DNA of 58,889 nt from Bacteroidetes bacterium 46-16. Its GTDB lineage: Bacteria; Bacteroidota; Bacteroidia; Chitinophagales; Chitinophagaceae. Under the pieces are notes generated by a model that was not told the origin of the DNA, did not search any database, and saw only the letters and a program-made list of their open reading frames with translations. The stretch's first letter is position 1; each line of letters begins with the position of its first letter. Made by a program: the position numbers and the translations under genes. Of the stretch, positions 27,142 through 34,233 are shown piece after piece. Where the stretch lies: contig MKUN01000040.1 of assembly GCA_001897835.1 (NCBI GenBank), positions 1 through 58,889 on the forward strand, in the 5' to 3' direction.

Positions 27142-28278
27142 TTATAACAGCCTTTCCTGTTCCCTGAGCCACCTTTCCGGTATCTCGTCGTTGCTGGCGG
27201 TCAGGTAGTCGGCGTAGGAGCAGGGCACGAACGATTGGTTGGGCAGTTTCATCCACCACCTGTTGGTACGTTTGCTTTTCAGGAATATGGTATCGTTGTC
27301 CGTAAAGCTTACATGGAAGGTGATGAACTCGTTGCCTTCTTCCAGTTGGGCCTCGCTTTTACGCACCAGGTAGCCATCCACAAAGTACCAGGTCATTTGT
27401 GCGATCAGCTTTGCGGTCATGTTATGCAAGTCATTCCGGGCATCATAGCCATAGATGCCCAGCGAGCTCATAGCGTTGCTCATGCCCGCATAGCGCACCA
27501 GCATACAGGCCTCATCGCCGGTAAAGCCATTGGGTGAGCCGTTAACATTTACCGGGGCATCGCTATACCGCACAGCAGCAATATCGAAGCTGAAGAGGTT
27601 ACTGATACGCAATACGGGTTCCATATCTTCAATGTGCTCCCGCACTTTGCCCAGTCGGTAAAAATCGAAGCGTAACTTATCCAGTGTTTCCAGCATCCGG
27701 GGATGCGCATAATAGCTTTGGAAACCTATATGGCTGTAGTGCCCCACATAGTTAGGTTGTGAGGTCAGCATATTCATCAGGTAGCTGTGTTCTGTTATCT
27801 CTTCCGTCTCATCCAGGTCTATCAGCATATCGGCCACAGACGCCGTTATCATCTGTTCCGATCTTTTAAAGGCTTCGTACTGCTGCAGCGTCAGGTCCTG
27901 CGAACCGCCTATCACGATCACTATTTTTCCGGCAAGCTGCAATTCGTGCAGTACGGTGCGCAGGGCGGCACGGGTGTCGTCTATGCTGGCCCCGCAATGT
28001 ATATTGCCTGCATCGGCTATTTTTACGGCTGCATGCCAGTGGTACTGCTTGTACAATTCCTCGCGCACCGCATCCGGGCCTGCATTGCTGTACTGTGCTT
28101 CCCTGTCCCGGCCACGCCACTCGCCGCAGCCTACTATTACTATGTCGGCATCGTCCCAGTCAAAGTTGTTTTCGGTAAGGCACATGATATTAGCGCCCCA
28201 TTGCAACGACTGGTAGGTGCCTGCCGCTTTACTCTCTATAAAATGCCGTGCGTCAAAAAAAGGTTTCAGATCCTTCAT
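27142..28278 (-). CDS. Arginase/formimidoylglutamase-fold protein with degenerate metal site
   Basis: The 378-aa protein has the ureohydrolase fold pattern, but the manganese ligands of true arginases are replaced. The GGDHS motif reads GGSQD (124-128), the DAHxD motif reads DLDET (154-158), and the SxDxD motif reads SFDIAAVR (230-237). The family-specific segments SPNGFTGDEAC and RYAGMSNAMSSLGIYGYD are well formed. As I recall, this arrangement is shared by a Bacteroidota family usually annotated as formimidoylglutamase, so it is not local decay. Whether it still hydrolyses a guanidino or formimino substrate is doubtful. It is cotranscribed with the DUF1493 gene. Confidence 0.8.
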   Translation of the reverse strand: MKDLKPFFDARHFIESKAAGTYQSLQWGANIMCLTENNFDWDDADIVIVGCGEWRGRDREAQYSNAGPDAVREELYKQYHWHAAVKIADAGNIHCGASIDDTRAALRTVLHELQLAGKIVIVIGGSQDLTLQQYEAFKRSEQMITASVADMLIDLDETEEITEHSYLMNMLTSQPNYVGHYSHIGFQSYYAHPRMLETLDKLRFDFYRLGKVREHIEDMEPVLRISNLFSFDIAAVRYSDAPVNVNGSPNGFTGDEACMLVRYAGMSNAMSSLGIYGYDARNDLHNMTAKLIAQMTWYFVDGYLVRKSEAQLEEGNEFITFHVSFTDNDTIFLKSKRTNRWWMKLPNQSFVPCSYADYLTASNDEIPERWLREQERLL

Positions 28279-28469
28279 GTAATGGTATGGTTGAGCCCGC
28301 TAAAAATACACAAATGTTCATACCTCGCTAACAATTAACGTATAAAACGGTTTTTATTGTGCCGCCCCTGCAATGCCGCCCTGGTGAAAATGGGCAGTCT
28401 TTTGTTAAAATATATCCTAATATCAGATTGCTGTTCAAATCCTCATTGTTTTTTCTATTTTTGGGCACA

Positions 28470-29327
28470 ATGGCAACCGGAAAAAAAGCAAAACCTTCCT
28501 ACGTCAATGCGATCATAGGTGTCTCCCTCGTGCTCTTTCTTTTAGGCACACTGGGATGGCTTGTGCTCAATGGACGTGCACTTACCCGTGCATTTAAGGA
28601 AGATGTGGAAGTGGCAGTTGATTTCCATGATAATACCAAGGATGAGAATGTGCAAAGGATGAAGGACATACTCGACAAACAGCCTTTTGTCCGCGAGTCG
28701 AAGGTCATTACCAAGGAGGAAGCCCTGAAGATGCAAAGCGATATCGAGGGCCAGAATATTGGCGAGTTCCTCGGTTACAATCCCTTGTTTACATCTATAG
28801 TGCTTAAACTTCATGCGGGCTATGTGAATAAGGACAGCCTTGAGAAGGTAAAGCAGTTCATCATGCAAAGTAATGTGGTGCGTGATGTCACATACCCTAA
28901 GCTGGTGGTGGACCAGATGAACAGCAATTTCCGCAAGATCGGTATCGTATTGGGTGCTATTTCGCTGATACTGTTTATCGTTGTAGTGGTGCTTATAGAC
29001 AACACGGTGCGCCTGGCCATGTTCAGCAATCGTTTCCTGATCAAGACCATGCAGATGGTAGGGGCAACCCGCTGGTTTATATCCCGCCCCTTTGACCGCA
29101 GGGCTGTCATCAATGGTCTTATAAGCGGTATTATTGCTGTTGCGGGGCTTTGGATGGTCATTTCTTTTGCACAAAAACAGCTCCCCGCACTAACCGTGCT
29201 CAACGATAATATGATGCTGGTCCTGCTTATGTTTATGATGATCGTAATGGGCATCCTTATTTCGGTAGTGAGCACACACCGTTCTGTTGTAAAATATTTA
29301 AAAATGCACGTGGATGACCTTTATTAG
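28470..29327 (+). CDS. ftsX: Cell division protein FtsX
   Basis: The 285-aa permease has a cytoplasmic N-terminus, one membrane helix (about 12-35), an extracytoplasmic ECD (about 40-165, with PFVRESKVITKEEAL) and three C-terminal helices. The conserved loop NRFLIKTMQMVGATRWFI lies between helices two and three. FtsX pairs with the ATPase FtsE to control peptidoglycan hydrolases at the division site. No ftsE lies next to it, which is usual in Bacteroidota. The ATG at 28470 is preferred to an upstream frame start because it gives the family's normal N-terminus. Confidence 0.93.
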   Translation: MATGKKAKPSYVNAIIGVSLVLFLLGTLGWLVLNGRALTRAFKEDVEVAVDFHDNTKDENVQRMKDILDKQPFVRESKVITKEEALKMQSDIEGQNIGEFLGYNPLFTSIVLKLHAGYVNKDSLEKVKQFIMQSNVVRDVTYPKLVVDQMNSNFRKIGIVLGAISLILFIVVVVLIDNTVRLAMFSNRFLIKTMQMVGATRWFISRPFDRRAVINGLISGIIAVAGLWMVISFAQKQLPALTVLNDNMMLVLLMFMMIVMGILISVVSTHRSVVKYLKMHVDDLY

Positions 29328-29366
29328 TCCCGTTTTCCTTAACTTTAACATACAATCCTTATAGAT

Positions 29367-29684
29367 ATGTCTACAGCAACAAAACCAAAACCGGTACAAA
29401 ATAAAAGCAGTGAGAAAGCTACACGTGTAGTAAGTCATGAGCAGCCGCTGGGCAACCAGGATTTTCTTTTCGATCGTAGCAATTACACCTTCATGATAGC
29501 TGGTGTTGTGCTTATCATACTTGGCTTCATGCTTATGGGCGGCGGTAAAAGTCCCGATCCGCATAAGTTCAATTTCGATGAGATATACAGTTTCCGTCGT
29601 ATTACACTTGCTCCGATAGTAGCACTCTTAGGCTTCGGTCTCGAAGTATATGCCATTATGAAGAAGCCGGCTCAAAAAGCATAG
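29367..29684 (+). CDS. DUF3098 membrane protein
   Basis: The 105-aa protein has two membrane helices (about 43-60 and 82-97) separated by a conserved FNFDEIYSFRRITLAPIV segment, which is the DUF3098 signature. It is cytoplasmic-membrane bound and of unknown function. It follows ftsX with a gap of 39 bases, the usual Bacteroidota order. In many relatives uppP and truB come next; here a strong terminator follows instead. Confidence 0.88.
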   Translation: MSTATKPKPVQNKSSEKATRVVSHEQPLGNQDFLFDRSNYTFMIAGVVLIILGFMLMGGGKSPDPHKFNFDEIYSFRRITLAPIVALLGFGLEVYAIMKKPAQKA

Positions 29685-29706
29685 TATTTTCTGCTGAATA
29701 TTATTG

Positions 29707-29737
29707 AAAGGATGAACCCCGGTTCATCCTTTTTTTA
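29707..29737 (+). terminator. Rho-independent terminator after DUF3098
   Basis: A stem of up to 12 bp (core AGGATGAACC/GGTTCATCCT) is followed by seven T residues. It ends the ftsX-DUF3098 unit. Confidence 0.88.
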
Positions 29738-29806
29738 TTTCTTTCTGAAGCTGAAATATCAGGGGGTCATGCGTTTATCTTTCACTTGTTTTCCTTATAT
29801 TTAGTG

Positions 29807-29998
29807 ATGAAATTTAGAACCATCGAATACCTGAAAAGAAGGAAAGCTCAAAGGAGGATGCAACACCCTACAGATCTGAAAACCTTTCTTGAGGCCGAGT
29901 TGACCTTATGCCATAATACAACGATAAGGAAGCACATTAAAAAGACACTGGAAGAACTGGAGCATTTTCCGGAAACACACCCTGCACCGGAAGCTTAA
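29807..29998 (+). CDS. Small hypothetical protein
   Basis: I do not recognise this 63-aa product. It begins with a strongly basic segment (EYLKRRKAQRRMQ, about 6-18), continues with a helical region containing one cysteine (LTLCHNTT), and ends in an acidic, proline-containing tail. It has no signal peptide. The start at 29807 is preferred to 29786 because the extra residues are hydrophobic and atypical. It stands alone after the DUF3098 terminator. A basic amphipathic small protein could bind RNA or ribosomes, but nothing in the sequence proves this. Confidence 0.5.
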   Translation: MKFRTIEYLKRRKAQRRMQHPTDLKTFLEAELTLCHNTTIRKHIKKTLEELEHFPETHPAPEA

Positions 29999-30055
29999 AA
30001 CACCGGGAGGCGACAGCATACTGGTTGCTGTTAAACATTTTTTTCTGAAGAGGTA

Positions 30056-30220
30056 TTATTGCTTTTGGCTGGGGTAGATGAGTTGTACCTTCCCCTGCTC
30101 ATCGCTTACGGCTATCGGGGTGTTATTTTTGATACTGTCCTCTATCACCTTGTCGATACCCTTTTGGATACCGGCCATTATTATTTCCCTTAAACGGACA
30201 TATTTCGCATCAAGCGCCAT
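30056..30220 (-). CDS. Putative 54-aa antitoxin-like partner of the zeta-type kinase
   Basis: A short minus-strand frame starts at ATG 30218-30220 and ends at TAA 30056-30058, giving 54 residues. It overlaps the last 11 bases of the zeta-like gene, a typical sign of translational coupling. The product is helical at first (YVRLREIIMAGIQKGIDKVI) and ends with a beta-like tail, TPIAVSDEQGKVQLIYP. From memory this resembles small proteins encoded beside zeta-family kinases, whose ends read like G-x-P-[IV]-x-V-x-x-x-G-K-V. That makes an antitoxin role plausible, but it is inferred from position and tail pattern. Confidence 0.65.
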   Translation of the reverse strand: MALDAKYVRLREIIMAGIQKGIDKVIEDSIKNNTPIAVSDEQGKVQLIYPSQKQ

Positions 30221-30782
30221 ATAATTTTATTTTTTCCCAGATCGCGGCATCAAAGACCGTCACATCATCAGGTCCGGTACCTTCTGCCACCATCATTCGG
30301 TTGGCATGCGAGTTATCAGCTACTATCCAATAATCGCAGATCGGAATGAACAAAGTTAGTAAATTTTTAATTCCCTTATCATAGCGCCGGCTTATCACAT
30401 CGGGCGGTATATTATGCCCGCCCCGCGATACCCTTAGCAGCACACGTTCCCTGGCCAGTTCGGGGCTGCTGAGCCAAAAGAACACTAAAGTGATATTATA
30501 ACCTTTTTTCTTACATCTTTTTACGGTGTGCACATAGCTGCGGGTACTGAGTGTGGTCTCAAAAGCAAAATTTTCATTGTCTTCTATCAGTTCATCAATA
30601 CGTTGTAGCATAATACGGCCCGCTTCAATGGCAACACCTTCAGGATTAAATGGAGATATCCCCCGTGCTATTTCGTCAGCGTTTACATATTCCTTACAGT
30701 CAAGCATATCCGGTAGCAGGCTATACGAAGCCGTAGTTTTACCTGCGCCATTAGGGCCTGCTATGATATAAAGAGTGGGCAT
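30210..30782 (-). CDS. Zeta-toxin-family P-loop kinase
   Basis: The 190-aa protein has a Walker A loop GPNGAGKT (9-16), the NADEIARG segment (about 35-42), FETTLSTRSY (about 74-83) and an arginine-rich lid-like region RVSRGGHNIPPDVISRRY (about 117-134). This is the short chromosomal form of the zeta/PezT-like family. True zeta toxins phosphorylate UDP-N-acetylglucosamine and so block cell-wall synthesis. For this short type the substrate is less certain. It overlaps a 54-aa small gene and lies 45 bases downstream of the exosortase-associated gene, so it may share that transcript. Confidence 0.82.
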   Translation of the reverse strand: MPTLYIIAGPNGAGKTTASYSLLPDMLDCKEYVNADEIARGISPFNPEGVAIEAGRIMLQRIDELIEDNENFAFETTLSTRSYVHTVKRCKKKGYNITLVFFWLSSPELARERVLLRVSRGGHNIPPDVISRRYDKGIKNLLTLFIPICDYWIVADNSHANRMMVAEGTGPDDVTVFDAAIWEKIKLYGA

Positions 30783-30827
30783 GGAGATAATTGATACGTA
30801 AATGTACTTAAGAAAAGTATAAACCCT

Positions 30828-31232
30828 TTATTGCTTCGTAGGGGAAATACTGCCTGCCAGCCGTCCCAGTATATAAAGGATAAAGAAGGGTGCAGGGCTA
30901 CAGAAAAATATACGCACACCAAATATTACATCAAGAACATTGTGATCGAAAAGCTGGTACTGCCATTGCAAGAGACCTATGCAGCCTATCAGGAAAATGG
31001 TGATAAGGTAAAGAAATACCCACAGCTTTTTGATCCACCTCATGGGATGCCTGTACCAGCCCCAATACCCTGTTGCCGTAATGCAGCATAAGAGCAGCAG
31101 GTGCATGATCCTTCTTTTTTGTGGCGCCATTAAGTGGGCCTTCAGTCCTTCTGTGAAAAATTGATAATCGAGCCAGCAGAGGGCAATGATCAGGATAAAG
31201 GCAAGCCACATTCTAAGCTTGTAGCTGTGCAT
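30828..31232 (-). CDS. Exosortase-associated small membrane protein
   Basis: The 134-aa protein has about four membrane helices, with a VRIFFCSPAPFFILYILGRL end. I do not recognise it firmly. Its size, topology and place right after an exosortase recall the exosortase-F-associated family of Bacteroidota. The start at 31232 (MHSYKLRMWL) lies inside the end of the exosortase gene, overlapping it by 20 bases, which suggests coupled translation. A longer start at 31283 would add a non-hydrophobic leader. The likely role is as a helper of the sorting enzyme in the inner membrane. Confidence 0.6.
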   Translation of the reverse strand: MHSYKLRMWLAFILIIALCWLDYQFFTEGLKAHLMAPQKRRIMHLLLLCCITATGYWGWYRHPMRWIKKLWVFLYLITIFLIGCIGLLQWQYQLFDHNVLDVIFGVRIFFCSPAPFFILYILGRLAGSISPTKQ

Positions 31233-31752
31233 TGCGGCCAATATTTTTACTGTAAATGATCCAGCCGAAAAAGACTGCTGCATACACTACCAGTTTAAAA
31301 GCGTAGTGATGTGCGAAATCGGCATAGTAATTATGGCTCATGTACAACATGGCCAGTGCTGCGCAGCGTCCTATGTTCAGTATGCAGATGATAATGGTAC
31401 CAACCACTCCATACAGCAGCATTCTCAATGGTCGTGTAGGCAGGCAAAAGAGAAAACCTATGTATAATACGATCAGCTCAAGGCCATTGCACTGGTTGGC
31501 AATACCCAACACGCCCTGGTTATTGATCAGCACATCCTGTCCTTCGGAGCTAACGTTGGGGTAAAAGAACGATAGTGTCTTTACCGTACCCCATTCTACA
31601 AATTGGGTGAGTTGCCGGTCAGGAACATTTATAGGTTTTAAGACCAGGTTATATATAAGGAGCCAGCCTGCAAACAGCAATAATGCCCTTATCAGGAAAT
31701 TGCGCACTGCCAGGGGCAGCTCCTTATATATTCTCTTAACCCGGTATATCAC
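31213..31752 (-). CDS. Exosortase/archaeosortase family transpeptidase
   Basis: The 179-aa integral membrane protein contains the three catalytic residues of exosortases: Cys88 in NQCNGLELI, Arg129 in LNIGRC and His148 or His149 in DFAHHYAFK. The spacing and the surrounding hydrophobic helices fit the family. It is the compact XrtF-like size typical of Bacteroidota. Exosortases are thought to cut and re-attach secreted proteins near a C-terminal signal-helix-basic-tail tripartite signal. A small gene with exactly such a signal ends 16 bases upstream, so that product is the natural substrate. Confidence 0.88.
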   Translation of the reverse strand: MIYRVKRIYKELPLAVRNFLIRALLLFAGWLLIYNLVLKPINVPDRQLTQFVEWGTVKTLSFFYPNVSSEGQDVLINNQGVLGIANQCNGLELIVLYIGFLFCLPTRPLRMLLYGVVGTIIICILNIGRCAALAMLYMSHNYYADFAHHYAFKLVVYAAVFFGWIIYSKNIGRNAQLQA

Positions 31753-31768
31753 TATGTGAAAATTACTA

Positions 31769-31972
31769 CTATTTTTCGGTGGTTTTGTTCTTTTTTACAG
31801 CGCTGACATACTTTTTAGCGCCATAGCCTACGCCTGCCGCCAGCAGTAAGCTGAGGCCACCGTCAAGCGGTGCAGTTGGTGGAGGGGGGCCATGCCACCA
31901 TGCCATTGCAAAAACCGGTGATAATAGTGCTCCAAGCAAAAAAACAAATTTCAAAGTGTTAAATTGTTTCAT
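31769..31972 (-). CDS. Tiny precursor with PID-CTERM-like sorting signal (1)
   Basis: The 67-aa product has a signal peptide (residues 1-24, ending AMA) followed by a stretch of only about 13 residues (WWHGPPPPTAPLD). It then shows the sorting motif P-L-D-G-G (35-39), a hydrophobic helix (40-52) and a basic tail rich in lysine. This is the tripartite form recognised by exosortases; the PxDGG start matches the PID-CTERM class. If cut at the motif, the mature product would be a peptide of about a dozen residues. It is the first gene of the operon with the exosortase, and its promoter is at 32063-32093. Confidence 0.8.
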   Translation of the reverse strand: MKQFNTLKFVFLLGALLSPVFAMAWWHGPPPPTAPLDGGLSLLLAAGVGYGAKKYVSAVKKNKTTEK

Positions 31973-32062
31973 GATTCTGTTTTTAGTGTAAAGGACATTT
32001 TAATAATATAAAACTGTGTTATTAAAAGGTCTTCTTTCTCTGTTTCTCAATGATCGATAATG

Positions 32063-32093
32063 CAAACCTATAGATTATAGCACCTATGACAAA
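32063..32093 (-). promoter_or_regulatory. Promoter of the precursor-exosortase operon
   Basis: On the minus strand, TTTG (32090-32093), a 19-base spacer and TAGGTTTG (32063-32070) fit the primary-sigma consensus perfectly. Transcription should start near 32056, giving a leader of about 84 bases. A dyad GTTAA-N7-TTAAC (32104-32120) lies directly upstream of the -33 box and could bind a regulator. Confidence 0.8.
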
Positions 32094-32216
32094 GCTTATG
32101 CATGTTAATCACCGGTTAACGCTATTAGTCTTTTGATTGTCAGTGTTTTACGAGCTGAGTGTAATTGATGTTGCCAATATCGTTCTTGTTTTGCTAAACG
32201 ATTTATACATTCCTGT

Positions 32217-32417
32217 TTATTTGTTTTGATCTTTATTGCTTTTGCCGCTGCCTTTGTACTTTTTGATACCATAGCCAATACCTGCTATAGCAAGCAGTCC
32301 AAGGCCACCACTGATGGGGGCATTGGGAGGGGGCGGGCAGTATGGCCCGGCCTGTGCGAGGCTAAGCAAGGGAAGAAAAAGTAATGCTGCTGCCAGGAGA
32401 ATTTTGTTGCGTTTCAT
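32217..32417 (-). CDS. Tiny precursor with PID-CTERM-like sorting signal (2)
   Basis: The 66-aa product has a signal peptide (about 1-23, ending AQA), a stretch of about 13 residues with one cysteine (GPYCPPPPNAPIS), the motif P-I-S-G-G (34-38), a hydrophobic helix (39-51) and a tail with KK at 52-53 and more lysines. It shares the PPPP-x-A-P-[IL]-[SD]-GG arrangement with the gene at 31769-31972, although their signal peptides differ. The single cysteine distinguishes it. It has its own promoter at 32604-32635. It is probably a second substrate of the exosortase at 31213-31752. Confidence 0.8.
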   Translation of the reverse strand: MKRNKILLAAALLFLPLLSLAQAGPYCPPPPNAPISGGLGLLAIAGIGYGIKKYKGSGKSNKDQNK

Positions 32418-32848
32418 GTTTTTGTTTTTTATAGTTAAAAAAGAGATCCCTTTGGATTATGCTCTTCTCTGTCCTGTATGCATTGCGGGAATAAATAGAA
32501 TTACAAACCGCTTATGGCTCATCTTTTTTTACCCGGTATCTCTCTTGGGGGGAATTATGTAAAATACCCTGCGTCCTCTATGCAGGTTATTAGGAATGCG
32601 GTACAAACCTAAAGCATAATGTTTTGATGTACAAAATGTTTTTGAAAGCCTGGAGCGGCGAAAAGCAATACGGTATTGGTTTTCAGGGTTTTGACCACCA
32701 AATATTTTTTATAATTTTTTTTCTTTGTTTCATACACGATTTTTTAGCCAAGGCTTGTTATCCTGCATTGCTTTTTTCATAGCTTTACACTGCCTGTTCG
32801 TTAAGTACGAAAAATGCTTATCTGTAAGGCAGTGGCTGACAGTTTTTA
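32418..32848. other. Intergenic region between the precursor gene and the PBP4-type gene
   Basis: These 431 bases hold the 180-base leader and promoter of the second precursor gene on the minus strand and an A/T-rich zone before the PBP4-type gene. I see no other gene. A short plus-strand frame at 32814-32882 (ATG...TGA, 22 codons) may be a remnant of the missing PBP4 signal peptide. Confidence 0.45.
32604..32635 (-). promoter_or_regulatory. Promoter of the second precursor gene
   Basis: On the minus strand, TTTG (32632-32635), a 20-base spacer and TAGGTTTG (32604-32611) form a good Bacteroidota promoter. The -7 octamer is identical to that of the promoter at 32063-32093. The predicted leader is about 180 bases, unusually long for so small a gene. 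Confidence 0.7.
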
Positions 32849-34213
32849 TTGCAGGCAGCTTTTAACTTTTACTATAGCGTGAACAAAGCAGATCTCGTAT
32901 CGGGTTTAAGAAACCTGCTCCATCATAAGGAGTTACAGGGCGCTTCATGTTCGCTGGTGGTCAAAGATGCTAAGAACAATACCTTGCTTAGTTATAATCC
33001 CGGGCTTTTTTTAGTGCCTGCTTCGGTAATGAAGCTGGTAGCCACAGCAACAGCGCTGCACATACTTGGGCCCGCATACCGCTTTAAAACCCGGCTTGCT
33101 TATACAGGCGATGTTACAGCGGGCAAACTTAACGGCAATCTGTTGGTAAAAGGATATGGTGATCCCACACTAGGCTCTCATTATTTTGATGAAACAAGCC
33201 CGCTCTTATGTTTTGAAAAGATATTGCAGGCACTAAAAGCCCGTTCCGTTGAAGAAATAGAGGGCGATATAATTGTGGACAATACTTACCTGGGCGATCC
33301 GCTCTCATACCAGGATTGGACGCTTGAAGATTATCCCTGGTATTATGGGGCTATACCACAGGCCTTTAACTTTATCGACAACTCATTCCCGGTCAGGCAA
33401 AGTGGCAGCAACATTATCATCGGCGATATGCCGGGCATCAGTAAACATTTGCTCCGGGAAGAGTTTGAAGTATTTGAAAAAGCCGGTATCAACGAGATAA
33501 AGGCTATTGGCTGTCCTGCCTGCGATAAAAAATCCTTGTATATCGATCCGGCGCTTGCAGCTTCCGCATACAGGGATGAAAAGTTATCCCTGTCATCGCC
33601 TGCCAAAATATTTAAAGAAAGCTTAAAGACCTTTTTGCAGGCAAAAGGCATTAAAGTAAATGCAAAGCATATGAGCAGTGGTGCCGAAGGCGGGGACCTG
33701 GGCACATTGCTATCGCCACCGCTGCTCGATATCGTAAAATATACCCACTACGACAGTATCAATCTCTTTGCAGAATGTATCTATCTTGTAACGCAAAAGT
33801 TCTTTGAGGAGAAGAACAGTAATTTCAATGTGTACTGGAAAGGTATATTGGACAGCAGTGATTTTAGTGCTGTTGATGGTAGCGGCTTGGCGCGGAAGGA
33901 TAATATGACCGCGTCCTTCCTGGCAGAGTTGCTGGTGTATATGTTACGAGATACGGCTAAGACAGGTGACTTCTCAAAAACGCTTCCGCTGCTTGGTGAA
34001 GAAGGTACCGTGAAAAACTATTGCAGGAGTATTGCTGCAAAAAACAAAGTAAGGCTCAAAACAGGGAGCATGGGCAAAGTAAGGGCGTTTGCAGGAGTGG
34101 TAGAAGGCGCGGAGCCCTTAGTGTTTTCCATGATATTTAATAATTACCAGTGCAGCGAGGGCGAAATGAGGGCCCTTTGCGACAGGATGCTAAAAGAATT
34201 TGCAATGGCCTGA
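32849..34213 (+). CDS. dacB: D-alanyl-D-alanine carboxypeptidase/endopeptidase, PBP4 (S13) type
   Basis: The protein of about 454 aa has all three penicillin-binding motifs: SVMK (S59-K62), the SxN motif SIN in YDSINLFAEC, and KTG in RLKTGSM. The family inserts between them are present (YPWYYGAIPQAFNFIDN). It should remove terminal D-Ala or cut cross-links in peptidoglycan. No signal peptide is visible, and there is no ATG before the active site: the frame opens after a stop at 32837 and offers only TTG (32849) or GTG (32879). This points to a frameshift, a misassembled start or a truly leaderless enzyme. It heads an operon of cell-wall genes. Confidence 0.8.
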   Translation: MQAAFNFYYSVNKADLVSGLRNLLHHKELQGASCSLVVKDAKNNTLLSYNPGLFLVPASVMKLVATATALHILGPAYRFKTRLAYTGDVTAGKLNGNLLVKGYGDPTLGSHYFDETSPLLCFEKILQALKARSVEEIEGDIIVDNTYLGDPLSYQDWTLEDYPWYYGAIPQAFNFIDNSFPVRQSGSNIIIGDMPGISKHLLREEFEVFEKAGINEIKAIGCPACDKKSLYIDPALAASAYRDEKLSLSSPAKIFKESLKTFLQAKGIKVNAKHMSSGAEGGDLGTLLSPPLLDIVKYTHYDSINLFAECIYLVTQKFFEEKNSNFNVYWKGILDSSDFSAVDGSGLARKDNMTASFLAELLVYMLRDTAKTGDFSKTLPLLGEEGTVKNYCRSIAAKNKVRLKTGSMGKVRAFAGVVEGAEPLVFSMIFNNYQCSEGEMRALCDRMLKEFAMA

Positions 34214-34233
34214 TGGCCTTTTGGGATAGATAA

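Noticed and set aside
27787-28338. A 183-codon plus-strand open frame opposite the arginase-like gene
   Set aside because: It covers the antisense of a conserved gene and shows no family motif.
28456-28463. TATTTTTG before ftsX as a promoter -7 box
   Set aside because: It would place the transcription start on the initiation codon and no -33 TTTG lies at 19-20 bases; probably chance in a T-rich stretch.
30008-30045. Weak hairpin GACAGCA/TGCTGTT with a later T-run as a terminator for the small gene at 29807-29998
   Set aside because: The stem is only 7 bp with a wobble and the T-run begins 6 bases after it; support is too weak to list.
32314-32562. An 82-codon plus-strand frame over the second precursor gene
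   Set aside because: It reads the reverse of the PPPP and GG codons of the precursor and runs over its promoter region; no independent support.
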